Shown: positions 24,036-35,836 of the stretch, one piece after another
How the letters are laid out: the number at the start of each line of letters is the position of its first letter
How positions within the stretch are numbered: position 1 is the stretch's first letter
Source: Thinopyrum elongatum
Taxonomy: Eukaryota; Streptophyta; Magnoliopsida; Poales; Poaceae
Assembly (NCBI GenBank): GCA_011799875.1
Contig: CM022303.1
Coordinates: 551,402,793-551,466,792 of the forward strand
DNA length: 64,000 bases
Direction of reading: 5' to 3'
Position numbers and translations under genes: made by a program
Notes under the pieces: generated by a model
Seen by the model: the letters and a program-made list of their open reading frames with translations, nothing else
Databases searched by the model: none
Told to the model about the DNA's origin: nothing

Positions 24036-24750
24036 TTTAAACTATCGCCAGGTGAGTGTGTGCGATAGGGGGGTCCTTCCCACATGACCCAGAAACCACC
24101 GGGGGTAGGGTGTGGGAATGCATACGTTTTGCATAACTAAGCGTATGAGATGCCGGCATCTATGCCAAACGCGAGTCTTCAGACAACTGTTTCTGATATC
24201 TCCAATATCCCAAACGCTCCATCCTTGCTACTCGTTTGTGATCGCATTACCATCGCAGTCGGTATTCTGTTGTGCTAAGTTTACAATGTGCCCCCCATCA
24301 CAAACAGTTCACGATGATAGAACGTGTACGATAAGCAGACAATCACACACATTTACTTTTCCTCGACTGTATGCGATTCTATGTAAGAGTGCATACAGTT
24401 GTCCCTATAAAACTATATGCGAAGCTTGAATATATCCCACACGATTCATCCGTCGTACCCGTGTCGGATGAAGGCCCATCGCACGCGCTCTGCTATAAGC
24501 AAATGTTTATGATGCGTACGACGTCATAAACAGTCCATAATTGCCAAGCATGTGTGATAAGGTGACTTTCGCAAACATTTAATAAGAAGGAACTGTGTGC
24601 GCTATTGTTCTTAATCTCACACGTTTTTTCTTGGCTGATCGTGTGTGTAGTAGAGATTCATCGCACACGTAGTGGATCTGAGAAACGTGTCTGATATTGG
24701 CATTTATCATAGACGTTTTGCTTTCGCAAACCGTGTGCTGTGTACTGGCC
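24000..24750. repeat. Subterminal repeat region, CGCACACG-type
   Basis: Variants of TCGCACACG, CAAACGGTT, GTGTGCGATA and their complements occur about every 30-60 bases. No gene. 24750-24950 is AT-rich and unremarkable. Confidence 0.65.
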
Positions 24751-24953
24751 TGCAGAACATAATTTATCCCTAATTTAATCCCTGCATTTAAAAATCACAG
24801 ATTTTGAATTTGAAAGCATGCAATCACTTATTTCATATCGAACCATGTTTATTACAAATATAGGTTCAAGCACAAATGCATAATTCGATGCACAGGTACA
24901 TATACTGAAGAACTACAGAAGCACCAACTAAAGAATGATGAACCACAGTTGTA

Positions 24954-25490
24954 CTAAAGACTGTAAAGAGAGAGGCGAAAGACATTCTGGTTGCTGGAGA
25001 AGGTGAAGCGGAATGCCCATATTGTGCCCTCCTCCATGCAGAATGCGCGCACGACTCTAGGCCAACCTCTTGTGATGGTTGCCTGCCCATCCTTCACTGT
25101 CTTCATTAGGACTTCTTGATGCTCATTGTAGTCTCGATGAAATACTTTAACCTTCATTGCATGTCCACCAATCATGTACTTTGCAAGGTAATCTTGAGTA
25201 AACTGCTTTGGGAACCACTGCAAATGAAAAAGATCCAGACATTGTTGTGTAACAACTCATTATAGGCAGTAAAAAGAAAAGGCTTCAGAGTTCGTAGTTA
25301 CCATCCTACAGCTCACTGTTGTGTTGGATAGAGCGTAAACAAATAATTTGATTGCCTCTGTTTGTATCTTTTTGCTAATAATCCTTATCAGTTTCCTCAC
25401 TTGATGCTGGTTCATGAATATATCATTGCCCCATATGCAGAAAGGGTTGATGTGTGGATCTTTGCCAAGGACATATGTAACTACAAGCAA
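24954..25490 (-). pseudogene. Captured B3-like gene exons (3' end)
   Basis: Two minus-strand exon-like blocks. 25484 to about 25302 carries NPFCIWGNDIFMNQHQ and ends at CRM beside a splice-like site. About 25220-24954 begins WFPKQFTQDYLAKYM after a TGCAG acceptor and ends with a stop after VFRLSLYSL. The second block has the fold pattern of a plant B3 DNA-binding domain (TRGWPRVVRAFCMEEGTIWAFRF resembles the GW...F...L..G....F part). Both blocks are open, so purifying selection before capture is likely. No promoter is visible, and the upstream exon at 26468-27001 is broken. A gene fragment carried by the class II element is the best reading. Confidence 0.5.
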
Positions 25491-25544
25491 CAAGTCAATA
25501 TTAGAAGCTAAAAAGTGTCCAAGCCTAGATATATATGCACTACA

Positions 25545-25566
25545 TTATGGAACGACCGAGGGAGTA
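25545..25566. mobile_element. Stowaway-like MITE end
   Basis: GGAACGACCGAGGGAGTAC resembles the GGAACGGAGGGAGTA end of grass Tc1/Mariner (Stowaway) MITEs. The opposite end is not found, so this is a fragment at most. Confidence 0.35.
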
Positions 25567-26467
25567 CAAGCTGACAGATGAAACTAACTTCGGCGGAAAA
25601 TGTTGGCCACTCCCGTTGTTGTCCTGCATAAGTAGTGGAAAGGCATGATAAGTACAACAACCTTAACATCAAACAAATATAGCCAAGGTAAAGAACATCA
25701 TCTCCAAATGATAGCTTGAATGTGTTGGTTCAGCATGCTGTTAAAGTGGATATAAAATGGAAGGGAATGTTAACTACAACAGGCTTAACAGCCACCAAAT
25801 ATTGTAATTCAAACTGGTATTATTGAAAATGAATAGAATGTAGCTCATGCTTAAACATCACACTGGATAAATGTGTAAAACTGAAATAAACAACATGTGT
25901 TAACTTCACCAGGCATAACAGGAACCAAATATAGCCGTTCAAATAGGTATTGATGAAATCAAATTGCATAGTTCTGACTTGCACATAATGAACATCACAT
26001 TGTGAATAACTGAAATAAACAAGGCATATATGATCAGTATAACAACCAAATATAGCCATTGAAAACTGGACAGAGGCTCACTGCAACCAACCTAACAAGC
26101 AAATACAGATAAACATGGAATATGCTTGAAAACTGGACAAATGCTCACTGCAACCAACCTAACAAGAAAATAGAGATAAACAAGGCATCTACTTGAAAAC
26201 TGGACAAATGCTCACTGCAACCAACCTAACAACCAAATACAGATAAACAAGGCATCTACTCACTATAAACAACCAAATATAGCCATTCGTGAAATTGAAG
26301 TGGACAATCCATACTTAAACATCACATAGCCCTACTGAACATTACATTTTTGCATAACTAAAATAATTAAAATGGCACAGTTAAAACACCGCATGGTAAA
26401 AGGTACTACAACAAAGGGTACAGGTTGGCTAGCTTGAAAAAGTAAGATTTGATGATAGGATGTTGCC
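25567..26467. repeat. Intron-like AT-rich stretch with tandem repeats
   Basis: Between the captured exons. From 26061 a 67-bp unit (GAAAACTGGACA at 26061, 26128 and 26195) is repeated about three times. Looser repeats (ACCAAATATAGCC) occupy 25660-26060. No coding sense. Confidence 0.75.
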
Positions 26468-27001
26468 TTAGTTGTCATGGACGGGATCCTTCCAGTTGGA
26501 ATAGCACAGACCCATGGTGCACTCTCTAATGTGGCAGATGCGCTGTTTCACCTTGGAAGACCCTTTGTGGGTGCCCTCCTTGTGGTCATGGTCGATGACA
26601 TCTGACTTGGCAATTGAGGATCCCAAGCTACCGCCGTAGAACGTGTCCTTCAGAAATGACAAAATGGGCTCGATGGCGTACAAGGACCGCGAATCCTTGA
26701 CCGCATGGCGGAGGAGATCAGCGGCAGGGCCTTCAAAGAGATCGACGGTCGTTGAACCAGAGGGGCTGGGGATGGACCACTTAACCTGTGACATGGCTCA
26801 CGTGAAGCCGTCGCTGTCGACAAGCTTGATGTCGTAGCTAGCTTTCCGGAGATACAGTAATACGCTAGCCCATTGATGTGAAGCCTTCGGCATGGCAACA
26901 TAGTCAACGTCCTCACCGGCTTACGCGGCGAGGTGTTGCTCCGGGATCGACAGGTCGGGACAAACGGCGGCCACCTAGCCAACGTCAGCCGGAGAGGCCA
27001 T
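26468..27001 (-). pseudogene. Captured gene, first exon, with in-frame stops
   Basis: On the minus strand an ATG at 27001 opens a frame of about 178 codons interrupted by TAG, TAA and TGA in its first 70 codons, then open (26794-26468) to a stop after WKDPVHDN. Open part motifs: SQVKWSIPSPSGSTTVDLFEGP and AADLLRHAVKDSRS. I do not recognise the protein. The three stops look like point changes in an otherwise clean frame. It may be the first exon of the B3-like gene at 24954-25490, since both are on the same strand with repeat-filled introns between. Upstream (27002-27180) is leader-like GC-rich sequence. Confidence 0.5.
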
Positions 27002-27179
27002 GATAAACCTCTTTTTGGCCGACCACTCGTCGGGCTCCCCGGGATACATGGTCAGGCTTAGGTTGCGACTCTGTGGAGTAGGGGATGTGGATCTGGCAGG
27101 GAGGGACACCACAGGCCTCATCTAAAAACTCAGGGGGGCGACGGTATGGGAATCGCTGGGTAACCTAAACTTTATTATC

Positions 27180-27840
27180 TAAGCTAGGAGGCTCAGGCAG
27201 ACCGGCAGGGATTGGCGGCGACGAGCTAGGGTTCGAGCGGGTGGGGGGGACTGGGGAGGGGGTGGTGTTTGAGTATATGCCGCGACTACTGAAAATTTTA
27301 GTAATGGTAGGTGGAGATGGTGGTGGACGAGGGAGGGCGATGGTTCAAATGCCTTGGCTACTGGAATTTTACTATAAGGTCGGCGGTGGAGGAGTGGGGG
27401 CGACGGTTGAAATACCACGGCTACTAAAATTTTGGTACAAGAATTGAAGCGGGGTGGGAGCAACCAATATCACACACGGTCCAAAAAGAATACGCGTGTA
27501 TGATAATAAGGAAAAGCGGCGGAACTACCGATTTTTGCATCGCTCAAGGCGGGTAGTACGTTTTTCGATTTCTAGTTAGCTGGTCTATCGCACATGGTTC
27601 ATCCTAATTTTTAGATGCAGACATGGAATTCAGTACCCTCCTTGAGCTTGCGCACCAACATCGCACACGGTTAAGCCAGTACCTCCACTGTTGCTCGTGC
27701 TTGCGCAGGTGGTGATTTTACATCACACACGCTTAAGCCAGTACCTCCACTGTTGCTCGCGCTTGCGCAGATAGTGATTTTACACTGCACTCGCATCGCA
27801 CACGGTTAAGCCAGTGCACCCGTGTCCGTTGCACGTCATC
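27180..27840. repeat. Short diverged repeats and CGCACACGGTTAAGCCAGT copies
   Basis: CGGCTACTAAAATTTT-like words recur at 27281, 27352 and 27415. Then ATCGCACACGGTTAAGCCAGT and close variants recur at about 27660, 27722 and 27788, each with a CCTCCACTGTTGCTCG-type neighbour. No gene. Confidence 0.7.
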
Positions 27841-29177
27841 GACTCTTCATGTATAGCTCCTTTTGGCAACAAGAAAAAGTGAGAGAGGGTCAGAAGACAA
27901 CCACACCAGCATGTGGCCCAAATATATATGAATGAAAAGGACTGTGTGTGATGTTCAAATTCCCAATGCACAACTTTGACCGCGCGGGCCCACGGGTGGG
28001 CGCGTCGTCGAAGATCGGTGAGAGGGGCCACAAGTCAACAACCACCTGGAAGTGGCCAAATATATGTAGGAATATAGGGTCTGATGTTTAAATACACAAT
28101 GCACAACTTTGGTGGCACGTGCCTCGCAAACCGGAAAGCCCCCCTTAGATATATCTATAATGACAGTCTAAGGTCGTAGCTAGCTAGGGTGCTTGCCCCA
28201 CACCCCCCACTTCGTGTCGTCGGGACACATGCACGTACTCATACTTTGGTCATACATGCATGTCGCTATGACCTACCATAAGACGGACCAGTGAATATAT
28301 CGCTTGTTCAAACGACCATTTTGTTGTCGACCAAAAATGGATAGAATACACCGCTTGGGCCAATACATTGGACCATCTAAAGTCACATGAGAGGGGCCAC
28401 AAAACCAACACAGCCTAAATGCGGCCCAAAATGATGTACATTGGAAGGGGTGATGTGTTTTAAATATCAAATAATGTACAATTTAGATGTGGCACCTGCC
28501 TCTCGATACAGACAACCCCCATGAAAGCCAGGTAATTAAGGATGACATACGTAGGGTACGGTGTCGGTCCAACCCACCAATTCGAGCGTATGGGAGGGAA
28601 TCCTTAGAACGCTTGAGCTCGAACTTTGCTCGAACATGTCACCGTGACCCTCCCTAGCACGAACTAGGAGGAATCCATTCATGGACAAACCCCCCTCGTT
28701 ATCGGTCAAAGGGATGATATATATAGACCGCGGGGAGCCCACAGATATGTGTATCGTCTAAAACTGCACAAGGGAGACATGGTCGATCAGTAGACCCCTT
28801 GTCCCCTGTATGCGGCCCGAAAATATGTATGGGTGGCGTGTGATGTGTTCAAATCCCCAATGCACAACTTCGATGGGGCACCAACTGCATTCCAAACCAA
28901 ACACCGTATCCCCAAGCCAGGTTCAAGACGTACGATGCCAGTTCCCCAACTTCGAGGCGAGAGGGGGGGTATCGTCCAACGCATGTGCTCAAACATGATT
29001 TGGTCTAACATGGCACACAGAGCAAGAGGAAACCGTCATGGTCAAACCCTTCTCGTACGTTGGGTCAAATGGTTAGATGAGGAACCCGTCATGGTCAAAC
29101 CATTCTCGTATGTAGGGTCAAAGGGACAGATTGTGTGGACCCACAGATCTCGATCATTCTCCAATTTTTTAGAACAA
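27841..29177. repeat. Diverged direct repeats
   Basis: A block containing GTGGCCCAAATATAT, then TGTGATGTTCAAATTCCCAA and TGCACAACTT recurs with anchors at 27913, 28052, 28421 and 28812. Spacing is irregular (139, 369, 391). No gene was found in these 1.3 kb. Confidence 0.6.
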
Positions 29178-29515
29178 GAAATAATGAAATAAAACATCAT
29201 TCTACAAATTACCAAAACAAGGATCCCAAGGTTTATATAATCGACATGGCATGTCACTACAGACAAATTTAGAAATAACGAAAAAACATCATTCTACAAA
29301 TTACCAAAACAAGGATCCCAAGGTTTATGAAATAAAACATCATTCTACAAATTACCAAAACAAGTATCCCAAGGTTTATATAATCGACATGACATGTCAT
29401 TACAGACACATTTAGAAATAACAAAAAACATCATTCTACAAATTACCAAACCAAGGATCCCAAGGTTTATATAATCGACATGATAGGTCACTACAGACAC
29501 ATTTAGATGGTAAAT
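29178..29515. repeat. Tandem repeat of about 91 bp, four copies
   Basis: CATCATTCTACAAATTACC begins at 29195, 29287, 29338 and 29429. Two intervals are 91-92 bases; one is 51 because of an internal deletion. Confidence 0.9.
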
Positions 29516-29562
29516 GTCTGTAATGACCGTATCATGGCACTTAAATGAAGCTTGAGATATGC

Positions 29563-29626
29563 AACTTCCCACCAGGTCACCCATCCTTAGACTCCTCCAG
29601 CCCCAGCACGCTTAACTTCTGCGTTC
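29563..29626 (-). pseudogene. 5S rRNA-derived segment
   Basis: The minus strand reads GAAGTTAAGCGTGCT-GGGC, then a variable stretch, then GGATGGGTGACCTGGTGGGAA. These are the internal A-box and C-box regions of plant 5S rRNA in the right order and spacing; the first half of the gene is not recognisable beyond CCCATC. It is not a working 5S gene. Such segments occur in Cassandra-type TRIM LTRs and in 5S-derived SINEs. I could not find LTR ends or a primer site here, so the carrier is undecided. Confidence 0.75.
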
Positions 29627-30013
29627 TATTCGACTAGGCTAGTGGATGGGAAGCCGCCCCTTGCTGATAAGAGTTGCCTCCTTGCCTTTAAGGCGTTTCA
29701 CGCTAGTCACCGTGTGGGACCTACTCCCTACTATCACAAACGTTTGTGCTTTTAGAAACTATGTGCAATCTTTACATGGCTGGTGTGTCGCCGCCTAGCC
29801 TTCTATGAGCATTGACCATGGCAGCGGGAAACCGATGGGAGAAGAGGCGGGAAACCGATGGGAGGAGTGGCGGGAAATGGTAGCGTGTTTTCTTATATAA
29901 CACCATTAATATGGAAAACTTAGTAAAGAAGGAAGCGCGAGCTAGCACGACGCGTGCGCATAGTGCTTACCCACGGGTGCCCGATGGTTGATCAGAACTG
30001 CTGTAAATATTCA
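29627..30013. other. No gene seen
   Basis: Includes a duplicated GGGAAACCGATGGGAG word (29826 and 29856) and a second terminus-like CTACTATCACAAACG at 29731. Confidence 0.5.
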
Positions 30014-32345
30014 GGGTTCGTTTGGACTTTTTTATACATTATAATTAAGTTTTCTAAGCATTAATTTAATGTGCATAATTCAAATTTGAACAAAAATACA
30101 TGCTCCAATGCACCAAAATGGCTACAAAATCATACATGTGTCCTTCGATGCATGTTTAGGTCACATGCAAAGAATGGGAATGAAATACAACCGTCTCGGC
30201 GTCTGGATCAGCCTCGAACATTGAGAATCTCGATTTTTAAATCCCCGTAAATCCAAAACTCACCCGAAAATCGTGTAACTTGGCATGGTGTCACGACATG
30301 GCACATATCTGTCGTGGAAAAGAATTGTCCATTTTGGGGCAAGCTTTATTACAAGCCTCTTACAAACCGGAGCTTCTCTCAAGAAGCCTCGTGGTTCCGA
30401 TAGGGAAACGTGTCCCCCATGTGGGCGAAACGTTAATTGCTGCCTCTTCTCGCATTGTATTGTTTTCTACAGGCAACATGGAACAACAGGATATTCGTGC
30501 TAAAATTTGAAATTATTTTGGGTTCGTTTGGCCTTTTTATACATTAGTTGAGTTTTCTAGGGATTTGATGTCCATATATAATTCAAATCTGAACTACAAA
30601 TAGGTGCTCCAGTGCACCAAAATGGCTAGAAAAATCATACATGTGTCCTTGGGTGCATGTTTAGGTCCCATGCAAGGAATGGGAATGAATTACAACCGTA
30701 TCTATGTCCTGGCTCGGCCTCAAACACTGGGAATCTCGGTTTTTAAGTCCCCGTAAATCCAAAACTCACCAGAAAATCATGAAACTTGATATGGTGTCAC
30801 AACATGGCACATATATGTTGTGGTAAAAAAATTGTCCAATTTGGGCCAAGATTTATTACAAACCTCTTACAAACCGGAGCTTCTCGCAAGAACCCGTGTG
30901 GTCCCGATAGGGAAACATGTCCACCTTGTGGGCGAAACGATAATCACTGCCTCTTCTCGCCTTGTATTTTTTCTACAGGCAACATGGAACAACAGGTGAT
31001 TCGTGCTGAAATTCGAAATTATTCAGGGTTCGTTTGGCCTTTTTTATACATTAATTGAGTTTTCTAGGCATTTAATGTCCATAATTCAAATCTGAACTAC
31101 AAATACATGCTCAAGTGCACCAAAATGTCTAGAAAAATCGTACATGCATCCTTGGGGCATGTTTAGATCCCATGCAAGGAATGGGAATGAATTACAACCA
31201 TCTCGGCGTCCTGGCTCGGCCTCAAACATTGGGAATCTCGGTTTTTAAATCACCGTAAATCCAAAAGTCACCAGAAAATCATGAAACTTGGTATGGTGTC
31301 ACAACATGGCACATATATGTCATGGTAAAAAAATTGTCCAATTTGGGCCAAGCTTTATTACAAACCACTTACGAACCGGAGCTTCTCCCAAGAACCCTCA
31401 TGGTTTCGATAGGGAAACGTGTCCCCCTTGTGGGCGAAATGATAATTGCTGCCTCTTCTCGTCTTGTATTGTTTTCTACAGGCAACATGGAACAACATGA
31501 GATTCGTGCTGAAATTTGAATTTATTCAGGGTTTGTTTGGCCTTTTTATACATTAATTTAGTTTCCTAGGCATTTATTGTCCATAATTCAAATCTGAACT
31601 ACAAATACATGCTCCAGCCCACCAAAATGGCTAGAAAAATAGTACATGTGTCCTTGGGTGCATGTTTAGGTCCCATGCAAACAATGGGAATGAATTACAA
31701 CCATCTTGGCGTCCTGGCTTGGCCTCAAACATTGGGAATCTCGGTTTTTAAATCCCTGTAAATCCAAAACTCAGCAGAAAATCATGAAACTTGGCATGGT
31801 GTCACGACATGGCACATATATGTCATGGTAAAAAAATTGTCCAATTTGGGGCAAGCTTTATTACAAGACTCTTACAAACCGGAGCTTCTCGCAAGAAGCC
31901 TTTTATTCCGATAGGGAACGTGCTCCCCTTGTGGGCGAAATGATAATCGCTACCTCTTCTTGCCTTGTATTTTTTTCTACATGCATCATAGAATAACCGG
32001 AGATTTTGCTGAAATTTAAAATTAATCAGGGTTCGTTTGGCCATTTTATATATTAATTGAGTTTTCTAGGCATTTAATGTCCATAATTCAAATGTGAACT
32101 ATAAGCACATGCTCCAGTGCACCAAAATGGATTGAAAATCGTACATCTGTCCTTGGGTGCATGTTTAGGTCTCATTGAAGGAATGGGAATGAATTACAAA
32201 CGTCTCATCGTCCTGAAACAGTGAGAATCTTGGTTTTTAAATCCGAGTAAATCGAAAACTCACCCAAAAATCATGAAACTTGGCATGGTTTCATGACATG
32301 GCACATATATGTCGTGGTAAAAAAATCGTCCAATTTGAGACAAGG
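30014..32345. repeat. Tandem array, about 504-bp unit, about 4.6 copies
   Basis: The anchor GGGTTCGTTTGG (one T variant) starts near 30014, 30520, 31026, 31529 and 32029, giving units of 500-506 bases. Each unit contains a short inverted repeat (CACGACAT ... ATGTCGTG, loop about 10). Short open frames repeat from unit to unit but are not conserved in frame, so I do not call them genes. Confidence 0.92.
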
Positions 32346-33123
32346 CACACACATTAATAGCCAACGTAGTCCTTTCTAAACAAATAGCTAACACGTTACT
32401 ATCGCAAACGGTTTTATTATGTGAACCGTGTGTGTTCCTGTAACGATTCAAGTGCGGCCACGCGTCCCTCTTTTTATTGGAGAGTACTACCTCGGCCCTG
32501 GTTTATCGGTCCTCTTTGTATTTTGTGCCAAAATTTAACAATAGTCGGTGGCGTGCGTGCAACTGTTTGATTAGATGGGACGAGCGCGAGCAGTCCACGC
32601 GCAGGCTCGATGGGACACATGCGATCTGTCCACCACGCATGCTCGACGGGACGTGTGCGAGTAGTCCGACTCGCATGCTCACCGGGAAGCGAGCTCTTTG
32701 ACCTCCATCCACCAGCCACCCGCCTCGCTCACAACTTCTCCATTAATGGCGGCCGAGCCGTTGTTTAACATGTGGTTAATTAAAGCACCTGGACGGAGGG
32801 TGTTTGCTTGTGATCCCATGGCCCCGCTCAACGTTAAGCATTTTCTTTGTTCGTGCCTCGCTGAGAATGTGATTTTAGCTTGTTTCCAACTCGTATTCCA
32901 GATAATTTAAAATGCCACATGCGGCAACGGATAATACGATGACAAAATAAAATGGCAACGGATAATACGAGGACAAATTTACCATGGCGCGGATAATAAT
33001 TGTCTTACATATTCTGGATAATTTTAAATGCCACATGCTGCAACGCCCAAAAGACACAGGGGCAAGAGAACAAGGAAATCACAGACAACAGCCACAATAC
33101 TGTCTCTACTCCTCAATGGATCC
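32346..33123. other. Subterminal-type repeats and a Mariner-like MITE candidate
   Basis: 32398-32432 holds CGCAAACGGTT ... AACCGTGTGTG. From 32486, TACTACCTCGGCCCTGGTTTAT resembles a Stowaway start; CCTGGACGGAGGGTG near 32789 could be the opposite end (about 315 bp). 32890-33045 carries a direct repeat of AATGCCACATGC(G/T)GCAACG. No gene. Confidence 0.4.
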
Positions 33124-33382
33124 CTAGGTGACGAGTTCCTCCAGCTCCTTCTTCAAATCCTCATGACTTTGCTTGATAGCAGCCATAGATTCCTCCAACT
33201 CCAGCTAGCGCTCGATGCGGAGCTTCCTCAAGTCACCCATAAGTTCCTCGACGATCGCTTTCAGCATCATCCCCGAGGCACTGCTCTGCTCATGCAGCTT
33301 CTTCCAACCGGCGGCCTCCTCCTCCTTCTTGGAGAGCTCCTTGAGGAGCTTTGCATTGTCACCCATGAGTTGCACGACGAGG
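33124..33382 (-). pseudogene. Coiled-coil gene remnant, 3' part
   Basis: The minus frame continues from 40772 across the Athila-like insertion: with the target duplication removed, the codons join without a frame change (KKATS|LVVQLMGDN). It is rich in K, E and L with heptad-like spacing. One in-frame TAG (33205-33207) interrupts it; the terminal stop is at 33124-33126. Together with 40772-40997 it would encode about 160 residues. I do not recognise the family; a coiled-coil protein captured by the class II element is likely. Confidence 0.55.
33378..33382. repeat. Target-site duplication CGAGG (left)
   Basis: Matches TGAGG at 40772-40776 except for C to T at a CpG, the commonest change in methylated plant DNA. 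Confidence 0.75.
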
Positions 33383-34738
33383 TGATACGTCTCCAACGTA
33401 TCTATAATTTATGAAGTATTCATGCCATGTTTGCAAAAAAAATATATGGTTTTGGTATGATTTGATTAGAACTAACCCGGACTGACGCTGTTTTCAGCAG
33501 AACTACCATGATGTCATTTTTTATGCAGAAATAAAAGTTCTCAGAATGGGCTGAAAATTTATGGTGATTTTTTATGGACCAAAAAGAGACCCCCGAAGCA
33601 CCGGAGCTAGGCCAGGAAGTGATCGAGGAGGCCACAAGCCTGCTCGCCGCGCCCTACCCCCAGGGCGCTAGCTCCAGGCTTGTGGGCCCCTCGGGCACCC
33701 CCTTGACGTGAGACCGACGCCAAAAATTCTTATAAATACCCAAACCTCCAAAAAAGAACCCTAGATCGGAAGTTCCACCGCCGTAAGCCTTTATAGCCAC
33801 GAAAAACCAATCGGGAGGCCGTTCCGGCACCCTGTCGGAGGGGGAAATCATCACCGGAGGCCATCTTCATCATCCCGACGGCCACCATGATGAGGAGGGA
33901 GTAGTTCACCCTCGTGGCTGAGGGTATGTACCAGTAGCTATGTGTTTGATCTCTCTCGTGTTCTTGATTTGGCATGATCTTGACGTACTGCGAGCTTTGT
34001 TACTATAGTTGGATCGTATGGTGTTTCTCCCCCTCTACCTTCTTGTGATGAATTGAGTCTTGCTCTTTGAGGTTTCATTATGTTGGATTGAGTATTGGAT
34101 TTGAGAACACTTGATGTATGTATTGCGATGGGATATCTGTGGTGACAATGGGATGTTCTATTGATTCACTTGATGTATGTTTTGGCACTCAACTCGTGGA
34201 TTCCCGAGGTGACATTGGGGTAATCTATGCATAGGGATTGATGCATGTTTTCGTCCTACGTTCTCTGATAGAAACTTTGGAGTGATTCTTTGTTGCACGT
34301 TGAGGGATTGTTATATGATCCAATTATGTTATCATTCTTGAGAGAATTTGCACTAGTGAAAGTATGAACCCTAGGCCTTGTTTTCAAGCATTGCAATACC
34401 ATTTTTGCTCACTTTTGTTACTTGCTACCTTGCTTTTTTTATATTTTCAGATTACAAAAACCTATATCTACTATCCATATTACACTTGTATCACCATCTC
34501 TTCGCCGAACTAGTGCACCTATACAATTTACCATTATATTGGGTGTGTTGGGGACACAAGAGACTCTTTGTTATTTGGTTGCAGGGTTGTTTGAGAGAGA
34601 CCATCTTCATCCTATGCCTCCCACGGATTGATAAACCTTAGGTCATCCACTTGAGGGAAATTTGCTACTGTCCTATAAAACTCTGCGCTTGGAGGCCCAA
34701 CACGAGTATACAAGAAGAAGGTTGCGTGGTAGACATCA
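33383..34738 (+). repeat. 5' LTR, Athila-like copy A
   Basis: TGATACGTCTCC ... GTAGACATCA, 1356 bp. TATA-like TATAAATACC at 33731. Confidence 0.9.
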
Positions 34739-34748
34739 AGCTCTTTTC

Positions 34749-34765
34749 TGGCACCGTTGCCGGGG
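34749..34765 (+). other. Primer-binding site, Athila type
   Basis: TGGCACCGTTGCCGGGG, one base away from the TGGCGCCGTTGCCGGGG of Athila elements (tRNA-Asp type, from memory). Confidence 0.8.
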
Positions 34766-34863
34766 AGGTGAGTGCTTGAAGGTATATCTTTAGATCTTGC
34801 AATTGAATCTTTTAGTTTCTTGTTTTATCACTAGTTTAGTCTATAAAAGAAAACTACAAAAAA

Positions 34864-35836
34864 ATGGAATTGAGGTTGCCTCATATGCTTCATCTTTTTA
34901 ATGTCTTTCATGAAAATGATGGAAAGGAAAATTGTGCTCAAGTGTTAGAAGAAGAGTTCAATAAAATGTTTGGCAGAAAATATTTGAATGATGAGCATGA
35001 TTGCAATGTTGTTAGTATGAATTCCTTGAATAACCATGATGCTAATGATATGCAAAGCCACAAGCTTGGGGATGCTATGTTTGATGAAGATGATATTTTT
35101 AGTCCCCCAAGTTTTGATGAGCAAATTTATTATGATGATAGCATGCCTCCTATTTATGATGATTATATTGATGAAAGTGGGTTTGGAAGAGTGTCAACTC
35201 TAGGTAATAATTATCCCACTATTTTGGAGGGTGTTGAATCTTTTCACAATATTGATAAAAGTGTATTTGGAGAGGTCATGACTTTATTTAGTGATGAATC
35301 CACTATTTTGTAAGAGGTTCCAATTGATTAAGAGAAAAAAGTTGCTATCTATGATGATTATTGTGATGACATGTATGCTATAAAAGAATAATGATAACCA
35401 TCAAACTTGTCATCATGATTTTAATTTTCAATTGGATTATGCCTCACATGATAGTTATTTTGTTGAGTTTGCTCCCACTACTATTCATGAGAATAAATTT
35501 GCTTATGTGGAGAGTAATAAAATTTCTATGCTTGTGGATCATGAAAAGAATGCTTTATGTGATAGTTATATTGTTGAATTCATTCATTATACTACTGAAA
35601 ATTATTATGAGAGAGGAACATATGCTTTTACCTATCTCAATAATATCAAGTTTCCTCTCTATGTGTTGAAATTTTTGAAGTTTTGCTTGTTTTGTCTTCC
35701 TATGCTAGTTGATTCATGTTCCCATAATTTGTTTGCTCACAAAATCCCTATGCATAGGAAGTGGGTTAGGCTTAAATGTGCTAGTCATTTGCTTCATGAT
35801 TCTCTCTTTATGTTTCAATTCTTATCTTTTATGTGA
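34864..35836 (+). pseudogene. Conserved ORF of the non-autonomous Athila-like element (copy A)
   Basis: ATG 34864 opens 149 codons (HENDGKENCAQ, LNDEHDCN, FSPPSFDEQI, PPIYDDYIDESGFGR) to a TAA at 35311. Similar coding sense resumes through several stops (35311-35390) and a second block 35432-35836 (HDSYFVEFAPTT, DHEKNALCDSYIVEFIH, AHKIPMHRKWVR). Copy B (61641-62638, minus) encodes the same protein sequence with different breaks. The shared amino-acid text implies a once-functional protein of about 330 residues. It is acidic in the first half and aromatic in the second. I see no gag zinc knuckle, protease or membrane span, and I do not know its function. Confidence 0.65.

Noticed and set aside
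29178..29515. CRISPR-like array
   Set aside because: Units are about 91 bp of continuous repeat without unique spacers, in plant DNA; an ordinary tandem repeat.
30280..32044. Repeated 60-90 codon frames in the 504-bp array
   Set aside because: They recur because the DNA recurs; frames and ends differ between units.
33654..33975. Minus-strand frames in Athila-like LTRs (also at 39696 and 58165)
   Set aside because: Found in every LTR copy with different breaks; LTR sequence, not genes.
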